DNA of 64,000 bases from Selaginella moellendorffii (taxonomy: Eukaryota > Streptophyta > Lycopodiopsida > Selaginellales > Selaginellaceae). Under the pieces are notes generated by a model, which made no database searches, had not been told where the DNA came from, and saw nothing but the letters and a program-made list of their open reading frames with translations. Both the position numbers and the translations under genes were made by a program. Below are positions 56,640 through 64,000 of this stretch, piece after piece. The stretch lies in NCBI RefSeq assembly GCF_000143415.4, contig NW_003314319.1:400365-464364 (forward strand). Direction: 5' to 3'. The first letter of the stretch is position 1, and every line of letters begins with the position of its first letter.

Positions 56640-58928
56640 ATGAACGCGGCAATATGGTTTTCGCTGCTCCTCTTTTTCTTGGCGACACTGCTTCCATCGC
56701 CAGTCTCTGCGCTCTTACAGGACGAGGTTGCGGTTCTTTTGCAGTTTCGATCCAATCTGGAGAGCAACACGACCTGGATCTTAAGCGACTGGAGCACCAG
56801 CCGAGATCCAAATCCATGCGTCTGGATTGGAGTGGCGTGCGACAGCTCCAGTTCCTCGGTTCAAGGACTGAATCTCTCCGGTATGAGCTTGCGCGGACAG
56901 CTTTATCCCAAGCTTTGCATGCTTCCAAACTTGGAGAGCATCGACCTGTCGAACAATAGCTTCAGTGGAGGCTTTCCAAGAGAGTTTCTGGGATCGTGCA
57001 ACAAGCTCAGGTACCTCAACTTGAGCTCCAATCTTTTCTCGGGGCAGCTCCCAGCCGCTGGCTTTGGAAATCTTAGTCGGTTGTCGAAGCTTGACCTCTC
57101 AAACAATGAGCTCCAAGGGGGAATCCCGCAGGACGTGATGACCCTGCCGAGTTTACAGGAACTGGACCTCTCCGGCAACAACCTGACCGGCACAATTCCC
57201 GTGAACATCACGTCGAAAAACCTGAGAAGATTGTCACTGGCGAACAACAAGCTGCGTGGAGAAATACCTGGTGAGATTTGGAGCTTTGCCATGCTGCGTG
57301 AGCTCCTCCTCTGGAAAAACTCCCTCACTGGACCCATTCCTCGCAACGTTTCTCGGCTCGTTCATCTGGAAGGAATCTACGTCCAAGCCAACAATCTGAG
57401 CGGCGAAATCCCTGTGGAGCTGGCCAGGCTTCCAAGCTTGAAACGTGTGTGGCTCTTCCAAAACAGCTTTGTTGGCGAGATCCCGCAAGAGTTTGGCCTC
57501 CACTCTGAGCTCGAGGAGTTCGACGTAGCGCTCAATCGCCTCACCGGACCGCTGCCGCCAAACGTCTGCCGTAGAGACACTCTCAAGTTCTTCAGCGTCA
57601 ATGTAAACCAGATATCCGGCAGCATTCCTCCCTCCTTCTCCAACTGTACGCGACTGGAGATCTTCTACGCCTCTAGTAACCAGCTCGAGGGGCAACTTCC
57701 AAGCTCCTTGTTTACGTCAAGCCTCCGCGATTTCGACATCTCTGGTAACCGGTTCCAAGGCAGCCTTCCAGCGAGCATCAACAGCGCCACCTCCCTCGTC
57801 TTTCTGACTCTCTCTGGAAACTGGCTCAGCGGCGAGCTCCCTGCCGGAGTTGGAAGCTTGCCAAGCTTGTTGGCCATCTCGGCTGGTAGTAACAACTTCT
57901 CGGGCTCCATTCCACCAAGCTACTTCATCACAGTGGTTATGCTTGATCTCTCCAAGAACAACTTAAGTGGCAATGTCGATCTTGGCATGATCACCACCAG
58001 CACCAGCCATCTCGTGTTCCTGGATCTGAGCCGGAACCATCTCACGGGGACTTTGCCGGCTCCACTGTGTGGCTTTCTCAACATGCACGTACTCAGCCTC
58101 GCCTGGAACCATCTCCAAGGCTCCATTCCACAGTGCTTCGGAAATTTGTCCTCGCTGCAAATCCTCGACCTCTCGCACAACAACTTGCAAGGATCGCTTC
58201 CCGAAAGGCTGGAGGGTCTGCGCGGCCTACAAGACGTCTCGAGCCAGGGAAACAGGCTCACTGTGATCTTCTTTCCCAGAATCCTGGACTGGAAGGAAAT
58301 CTTCACCCAGTGGATCCAACACTTCGGCAACAGCGTGTATTTTGACTGGAGGCAGGCCTTCGAGAGCAGCCGAGAGTTTTTCCAGCAGATGGAGGGCTAT
58401 TCCATTCTCCTCAATTGGAAAGGAACGTTCCGGATTGTTGGTGACATCTACTCCTCCACCACCTCCATAGATGTCTCCTCCAACAATCTCACTGGCACCA
58501 TTCCCTCGGAGCTTGGAAAGCTCGCCGGCCTCAGGAACTTGAACCTATCCTTCAATAGATTCAGCGGTAGCATCCCTGGCGAGCTTGGTCAGCTCCAAAA
58601 CCTGGAATCTCTGGACCTCTCGAGCAACCGCCTCCAAGGAGAGATTCCCTGGTCGCTCACCCAGCTAGGATTCCTGGGGGGCTTCAATGCCAGCGGGAAC
58701 CATCTGCAAGGACGCATTCCAGGCGGGAATGGATTTAACACCAGATTTGACCCTTCCAGTTTCGGATCAAACAACAACCTTTGTGGATACCCCTTGATCA
58801 ATCGTTGCCGGCAGGAGGATGGCGGTGGCGCAATGCCGGCGCCTCGAGAAGATGAGAAATTCTCGCGCCGCGTATTCGCCATTGCTACTGTTGCCAGCTT
58901 CATACCCGCATTCTACCTGGCTTTATAA
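56640..58928 (+). CDS. LRR receptor-like protein without kinase
   Basis: Intron-free frame of 762 residues from ATG 56640: signal peptide (AIWFSLLLFFLATLLPSPVSA), LRRNT_2 domain with WxxW and Cys pair (NPCVWIGVACDS), and about 22 plant-type LRRs. An island of about 75 residues (RLTVIFFPRILDWKEIF to TFRIVGDIY, roughly 540-610) interrupts the repeats. Four closing LRRs, an LRRCT-like Cys pair (NNNLCGYPLINRC) and an acidic/basic juxtamembrane stretch follow. The protein ends with a short hydrophobic segment (VFAIATVASFIPAFYLAL) and no cytosolic tail. The plan matches PSKR-like or RLP ectodomains that perceive peptides or microbial signals. Lacking a kinase, it would need a partner such as a SOBIR1- or SERK-type kinase. 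The tail could be a GPI-attachment signal. An upstream in-frame ATG at 56586 is less likely. Confidence 0.9.
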   Translation: MNAAIWFSLLLFFLATLLPSPVSALLQDEVAVLLQFRSNLESNTTWILSDWSTSRDPNPCVWIGVACDSSSSSVQGLNLSGMSLRGQLYPKLCMLPNLESIDLSNNSFSGGFPREFLGSCNKLRYLNLSSNLFSGQLPAAGFGNLSRLSKLDLSNNELQGGIPQDVMTLPSLQELDLSGNNLTGTIPVNITSKNLRRLSLANNKLRGEIPGEIWSFAMLRELLLWKNSLTGPIPRNVSRLVHLEGIYVQANNLSGEIPVELARLPSLKRVWLFQNSFVGEIPQEFGLHSELEEFDVALNRLTGPLPPNVCRRDTLKFFSVNVNQISGSIPPSFSNCTRLEIFYASSNQLEGQLPSSLFTSSLRDFDISGNRFQGSLPASINSATSLVFLTLSGNWLSGELPAGVGSLPSLLAISAGSNNFSGSIPPSYFITVVMLDLSKNNLSGNVDLGMITTSTSHLVFLDLSRNHLTGTLPAPLCGFLNMHVLSLAWNHLQGSIPQCFGNLSSLQILDLSHNNLQGSLPERLEGLRGLQDVSSQGNRLTVIFFPRILDWKEIFTQWIQHFGNSVYFDWRQAFESSREFFQQMEGYSILLNWKGTFRIVGDIYSSTTSIDVSSNNLTGTIPSELGKLAGLRNLNLSFNRFSGSIPGELGQLQNLESLDLSSNRLQGEIPWSLTQLGFLGGFNASGNHLQGRIPGGNGFNTRFDPSSFGSNNNLCGYPLINRCRQEDGGGAMPAPREDEKFSRRVFAIATVASFIPAFYLAL

Positions 58929-60297
58929 GCCCTAAAAGATGACCTCTAAGCCTTCCTTCTTGGAATCAAACTTGTTCCTTTGGAGCAGCTTTATAGATGT
59001 AAATTTAATGAGAATTACAATGATTTCCAACAAACTCCACTACGTCTTTCTTGTAGAGTCACCAGCTTTACCCATGTTGTCAGCAAATTCTCCAATGGCA
59101 TGGCCAATGCAAGCAAGACTGATGCCAATACAGAGGCCACATATTCCAAGCCCAAGTCCAATCCCAGTACCCAGCGAATAGAGACCATCCCTTATCGCAA
59201 CCCCATTTGAACTGTAACCTAAACATGAGATATAGATATAAACAAGAATATATTATGAAGTGTTTAATTTATAAACATGCATATAAATTATAAATATGAA
59301 ATTAATTAAAATGTATAATACCCATTAGGTGATAGAATATTTTAGAATATTTAAGCATATTTAACTATATTCACTACTGCTAAAAAAAGAAGTGTATGAC
59401 TATAATATATAAGAATGTAAGAGTAAAAAAAAACCATACATATTTCTATACAAAATCATTCACAAATTTGAATTTAACATAAAAAACCATGCAAAATCCA
59501 AAAACAAAGCATCAATTTGGTACTATGAGAGTCTTTTTTCACAGGTAAACCACTGGCAACTGTTGCCATTAAACCTGAGACCAAGAGTCCTTTGAGCTGG
59601 CCTATATTCATTCCGCCCAAATACCTGAGGTCTACCAACAATCTTAAATTATAACAAAAGATTACCACATATTTCAAAGCTTCTGCTGAACATAGAAAAG
59701 ATCGATGGTAAGATTTGTCAATAAATTTTCAGGCAATGGAAAACACGTAGTGAAGTTTGTAATTGGAATCCCAACCCTATCACACAAAGGATCATTGGCA
59801 CACCGAACCCCGGCCACCATGGGCCAGGTAGTTGGCCCGCCAGCTCTTTCAAAGTATGGTAATTATCAAGCAAACCACTCCTCCAAAACATATCACCTTG
59901 ATGTATCAAATAGATCATAAGAAACTAACACATATTATGATAAGAAACTGAGTATAAAATTGCATTGGCTTATCAAAGATTAGCTATATAAATTATTGAC
60001 CATAATCCTTCGTGACCAACCAGCTGGTGTTTTAACCTCCACTACAGCCGCTCTCCTAGGTCCTGGCCGTAAATATTCTAGAATGTTTTGAGCCCTCTCT
60101 AGTAAATGCTCAATGTTGGAAACAAGCGATTCTGGAAGGCAAAGGATGCATCTTTGATATATTAAACATTGAAGAGGAGAAACTAAGAGTCGACCAGTAC
60201 GTGATCATTTCTATTGCCATGCAAAAGATCCCGTAGCATATTCCCTGTTACGTAAAAACCTTACAGTTACAAGAGCGCGGCTTAACGGCAGGGGCCA
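58929..60297. other. Spacer with membrane-protein exon remnants and a dispersed repeat
   Basis: Apart from the minus-strand remnants described separately, 59270-59380 matches the repeat at 34800-34910. The last 300 bases before 60298 hold no recognisable element and should include the promoter of the proline-rich gene. Confidence 0.4.
59040..59918 (-). pseudogene. Exon remnants of a membrane-protein gene, unidentified
   Basis: Three minus-strand frames look like coding exons. 59918-59718 gives YHTLKELAGQLPGPWWPGFG. About 59640-59530 gives GGMNIGQLKGLLVSGLMATV. About 59210-59045 gives a Gly-rich hydrophobic stretch (LGTGIGLGLGICGLCIGISL) ending soon after. The Gly-rich helix recalls proteolipid-type membrane proteins, but the family is not recognised. 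Splice joins could not be made in frame and AT-rich DNA separates the pieces, so a degenerate gene is more likely than a working one. Confidence 0.3.
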
Positions 60298-60955
60298 ATG
60301 CCGGCTCCAAAGCTACCGCCTCTCAATCGCAAGGCTGGTCGCCCGCCAATCCCTTTCGATCCAGCACCTGCGAGACGAAGAACCTCGAGGAAGCAAGACG
60401 CCCTCAACCGGCGGTACCAGCAGAGCTACCATGGCCTAGTTACCAACATCACCAAGTGCCTGGATCGAGCGGTCCCCAGTCACTCCCAGAGCCCACAGCT
60501 CAAGGACGTGCCACCACCGTGCCACCACCGGAGGATGTGCTCGCTCACCAGGATAGTTTTCGCCAAGCCGGTGCCTCCGGTGCCCAAGGAGGACGTGAAT
60601 CCTTTCTACGCGGTCCCCCACACCGATATCACGGCCCCCTTGAAGATCCATCCGCCGTCTCACGCCATGAAGTCGGATCCGCCGCCTTGGTTCGGACACG
60701 CCAAGACTTCCGTCACGGATCCCAGGATTGACGATGTTGCAGGTTCTCTCCTTCGTGATCTTGTAGAGATCTGAATCTTCTCCTTCGTTGATTTGATCCT
60801 GTTCTGTCTCTCCAGTTGCTCCAAGAGCTAGAAAGAGCGGCAGCTCTACCTCGAGAAGCAAATCCAGCCTTGGGAACTATGGAAGTAAGTGGAGCAAAGA
60901 GGCCAAGAACACCAATCCACCCAGATGTGCGTCCAGCCTTAGAGTCTCTTCATAA
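60298..60955 (+). CDS. Proline-rich basic protein, unknown
   Basis: Two exons, 60298-60742 and 60816-60955, join in frame to 194 residues. The start is very Pro/Arg-rich (MPAPKLPPLNRKAGRPPIPF). A short helical region (LNRRYQQSYHGLVTNITKCL) follows, then Pro-rich low-complexity sequence with VNPFYAVPHTDITAPLKIHP, and exon 2 is Ser/Lys/Arg-rich. No signal peptide or membrane segment. I do not recognise the family; a cytoskeletal or nucleic-acid-binding scaffold would fit the composition, but that is a guess. Its stop is only 68 bases from the stop of the SEX4-like gene on the other strand, so the two transcripts probably overlap. Confidence 0.6.
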
Positions 60956-61023
60956 CCATCAGTCCCACATCTGTTTGCAATTGATAAGAATACCTTCATA
61001 CAAATAGCCGGAGTTTAGTGGTA

Positions 61024-62871
61024 TCAGAGCTCGCTTCCCATGGCTTCGAGCTTCTCCAGGATCATTCTCCGCTGCTCGTCGGTCAGCTTCGCGTCTTCTT
61101 TCCTCCAATATTGCCGGAGGTCCCAGTTCTCGGGATCGGAGTCTACAACCTGGAACAGATACACGATTTAGTTTGGATGATCAGGGCCTGAACATATAGC
61201 ATACCTCAATGTAGTTGTTGTAGTTGCCTTTTCTGTCTGGGTTCGTTATAGGAGCGTGAGGGTTGTAAGTCCATCGCTCTTTATCAATCACATATTTGTA
61301 CTCGTATCTTCCAACCTGTTTGAATCGGAAGTTCGCTCAGTGAGCCAAGAAAAGTACGTATAGCGCAGAAGCTTACAGGAAGTTCGTGTTCTAACGTCCA
61401 GTGACCATCTCTCGATATGAAATTGAATGGCAGGCGCTGAAAAAAAGAAAAAAAGAAAAAAAAACCAGAAGGCCTCAGACGCAGGTTCAACTTGAGTACT
61501 TACAGAATGCCAGCCAATGTCTAGACCAGCAACTTCAACATGCTCGCAGGTACCTCTCCTGTAGAGCAATCCAATGGGACTTCTGGTCATTCCTGTGAGC
61601 TGATCGACAGATTTCCTGCCAGGCGATTAAGTTTTAAGAAACAAAGCCGAAAGAGCTTACAGCACCAGATCACAAGTCGCTGCACGTATGTTCTCCATGC
61701 TTGGCACACACTTCCGCTTCGACTGCAAAGAAAGGGTAAGCTGGTAGAGACACATTTGCCTACCTGGAGTAGAAGGTACGCTTCATGCAAATCGTAGCCG
61801 AGTACCCAAAACATGTAGCCAAGCTGCGCACGGCAAACAAATGAAAACGTTTAAACGCTAAAAAATGAACTTACAGCAACAGCAGGAGCTCTTCCCAATC
61901 CAGCTGTGCAATGGACATAGAGTGTTCCTTCGCGGTCTTTGAGCTCCTGGTACAAGCTAGCAATGACACTCGGGAGCCGCATTCTAAGATCGAAGCCATC
62001 CATGTCCCTGCAAGAATAAAACCCTGAGAAAACTGCTTACAAAATTTCTCAAGTCAGCTTTACCGAATTGGCAGTCGAAGATGATTAAAATCGCCAACTT
62101 CCTTGGCATGATCACGGATTTCAGAGATGTCGACGTTGAAGTACCTGCATAATACATCCGTGAGGACGCTAGAAGACTTAGCAGAGACAAAGAAAACAGA
62201 GCCTACGCCATATCAGGATCTTGCTGGAGGTTGCACACCGTGGTAACATTCTCGTCTTTCTTTAGGCGATCAACATCTGCAGGATTCTGGAAAATTGTTG
62301 CTATTGGCAACTCGAAAAGAAAAAAGAAAGATAAAGAGAACCTGTAAGCAGGAACCAACGATGAGATTCGGGAGAACACGATTGTAATTCATCCCCAGCT
62401 CATGCCTATAAGTCAAGTCTGAAAGAATAACAAAAGTTCGTTCTTCGATCAGAAAAAAGCACCAGAGAAAAAAACAAGGCTTCATACCAGACTGTGTTAT
62501 CTTCTGGAACACTGCACTATAATCATCAGCTTTCTTCGAGGTTTCCTCCTTTCCTTCTTCCTCGGAAGACTGCTTAGCTTGGAACCAAATGTGAGTTAAA
62601 ACCACCAATGCATTTCCTCTCTAATCTCTAGAAACCTAGCTTACATGAGAGGCGGACACCACGAATCGCTGGGCAGAAGTCGAAGCGCGCTTACAGAGAG
62701 TCCACATTCTTCCATCCCTTCGTGTTAACCTGATTCTGGATCGATCCAAGCGCCTACCAGTTGAGAAATTCTGAAACGCTATGAACTAGATCGAGCATAC
62801 CTTTGATCGGAGAGCGCCCGGCGCTGGATTTGAAGAAACGCCAGGCGAGGGCACAGCGCCTCCGCCGCCAT
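61024..62871 (-). CDS. SEX4: SEX4-like phosphoglucan phosphatase (DSP plus CBM48)
   Basis: Thirteen exons join in frame to 387 residues: 62871-62801, 62753-62645, 62569-62488, 62418-62342, 62286-62207, 62144-62064, 62007-61875, 61823-61764, 61722-61661, 61615-61504, 61436-61377, 61315-61205, 61149-61024. An Arg/Ser-rich start ([16 protein letters not shown]) is a good plastid transit peptide. The dual-specificity phosphatase domain carries [15 protein letters not shown], the general-acid region [13 protein letters not shown] and the active-site loop [11 protein letters not shown] starch-binding CBM48 follows ([32 protein letters not shown]) with the SEX4-type C-terminal extension. It removes phosphate from starch glucans during night-time breakdown in the plastid. 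LSF1 is an alternative, but no PDZ domain is present and LSF2 lacks a CBM. Its last codons overlap a retroelement-like primer-site motif. Confidence 0.92.
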
Positions 62872-63276
62872 AGCGTGATTTTCCACAACGAACACGAGAT
62901 GCCACGTGACAAATAAAATTTCTAGGCCTAGGGCTACATTTGCCTCCAAACATAATGTTTGAATTTGGAGTGATGAGTTTCCTTGTGTAAAGTGTCAATA
63001 CTTAGCACTGCAAATGCCAACGAGCGGCATTCCAACGAATCAAAAGAATACGCTCACCTTGGTCTCTCAATCGTTATTGGATCGTGTTTTATGTCTCTCT
63101 CCTCGATTTGTAAGCGTTGAAGAGCTTTTCTTCTCTACATTTTCTACTTTGGCATCGAACGTTTGTTGTTCCGGTTCTTCCCTACGCAATTCTGTTGATC
63201 AAACATTATAATCTCGTTTTCCAGATGAAATCGTCGACTAACCTTTGTCTTAAACTCGGTCCGGTTGCCAGCGACA
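62872..63276. other. Spacer: SEX4 promoter and RidA 3' UTR
   Basis: Both flanking genes are on the minus strand. No other feature is evident; the + strand frame starting at 63117 is a shadow of the RidA exons. Confidence 0.5.
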
Positions 63277-63863
63277 TCACAGCGCAGCGATGCACTCGAT
63301 TTCAATACGGGCATTTAAAGGCAAGGCAGCTACTTGATACGTGGATCGTGCAGGAGCTGGAGCTGGAAAATCTGCACAAGCCGCACGGTATCTCACTGGA
63401 ATTAATTTCCCCCTGGAGGAAGCCAAGAGAGCAAAGTAAAGCAAGAGGGAAAAGGAGCTCACTTACATCTGGCATAAATCTCATTCACTGCCTTGAAGTC
63501 CGCAAGATCAGCCAGCCTAGGAATTCGAAAGTTGACATCAGAAAGCGTCTAGCTAGCCAGCTGATGAATGACACACAACCAAAGCAGAAACAGCGATGGA
63601 TAAATGGCATAGCGACAGGGAAATGGGAAGCCAAGCATCGATCGGAAGAGAGAGGACACCCTTACATGATAGTTGTCTTCACCACAGACTTGTAGCTAAC
63701 ACCGGCAGCTTTCAGAATCTCACCCATGTTCTTGAGTACCTGCACAGAAAAGAAAGGAGAAACGATAGAGGAATCAAAACGCCCTGCCCGAAAACTACAA
63801 CACAATAACACACCCTACCTGTTCGGTCTGTCCTTCGACACTGTCAGAAACAAATTTTCCAGT
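63277..63863 (-). CDS. RIDA: RidA (YjgF/YER057c/UK114) enamine/imine deaminase, 3' part only
   Basis: Four exons are visible: 63863-63819, 63739-63666, 63516-63467 and 63371-63277. They join in frame to the C-terminal part: TGKFVSDSVEGQTEQ, VLKNMGEILKAAGVSYKSVV, KTTIMLADLADFKAVNEIYA, then RYFPAPAPARSTYQVAALPL ending IECIAAL. The catalytic Arg of the family lies in PARSTYQ. The protein hydrolyses reactive 2-aminoacrylate/imine intermediates from serine or threonine dehydration; in plants the enzyme is plastidial. The N-terminal exons, with any transit peptide, lie beyond the right end of the window. Confidence 0.92.
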
Positions 63864-64000
63864 CTGTAAAGGGAGGCGAGATCGCTGGTTAATGAAGTGA
63901 AAGTTCCCGACTCATGACGTGACACGAACGTACTTAGAGAGCGAGCATGGAAAGCAGAAGCACAGGAAAACGAAGAGGGCAATTTACATGCAATGCAATG
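63864..64000 (-). other. Intron of the RidA gene running off the window
   Basis: The sequence upstream of the exon at 63863 has an acceptor (TTTACAG on the minus strand) and no readable RidA coding sequence to the edge, so the next exon lies outside. Confidence 0.6.

Noticed and set aside
63117..63695. 192-codon + strand frame at the right end
   Set aside because: It lies opposite the RidA exons, which encode a well-known conserved sequence on the minus strand.

Overview
The window is plant nuclear DNA, most probably from a lycophyte close to Selaginella moellendorffii. Genes are interrupted by many very short introns (about 42-130 nt, mostly 45-65 nt, GT..AG). Products are typical of land plants: ABA3-type molybdenum cofactor sulfurase, a plastidic sugar transporter, a SEX4-type phosphoglucan phosphatase, a PPR protein and an LR serpin. 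The species name is an inference from gene style and protein similarity recalled from memory; no search was run. Exon borders were read by hand. For every complete spliced model the coding length is a multiple of three.

Layout. 1-4.8 kb is AT-rich and gene-free, with eroded transposon traces. 4.9-21.6 kb is a compact gene island: Moco sulfurase (+), PP4 catalytic subunit (+), a DUF1191-like membrane glycoprotein (-), BRICK1 of the SCAR/WAVE complex (-), a SERAC1-like armadillo/lipase protein (+), a WAC-DDT-WHIM chromatin protein (-) and a Werner-type 3'-5' exonuclease (+). 21.6-32.3 kb is rearranged. The 3' end of the exonuclease gene together with a convergent PPR gene exists twice in inverted orientation, and the arms are separated by about 8 kb of AT-rich retroelement debris. 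That debris includes a TRIM whose LTR carries 5S-rRNA-like sequence (Cassandra type), itself split by a MITE-like element. 32.5-34.4 kb holds an unrecognised 539-residue protein gene (-). 34.4-40.9 kb is AT-rich with a broken pogo/Tigger-like transposase and LTR fragments.

41-46 kb is a second gene group: plastidic glucose transporter (+), a small basic/Gly-rich protein (-) and a small membrane-anchored coiled-coil protein (-). 46.66-51.67 kb is a young, complete Ty3/gypsy element with 174-bp LTRs differing at two positions; its gag stop and pol start overlap as TAATG. 51.7-53.4 kb is LTR debris. 53.5-58.9 kb holds a serpin, a broken leucine-rich-repeat copy and an intact LRR receptor-like protein without kinase. 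60.3-64 kb holds a proline-rich unknown protein (+), a SEX4-like phosphatase (-) and the 3' part of a RidA gene (-) that runs off the right edge.

The genes are ordinary eukaryotic neighbours rather than a pathway cluster. The transporter and the SEX4-like phosphatase both belong to plastid carbohydrate metabolism, but they lie 17 kb apart and nothing links them.
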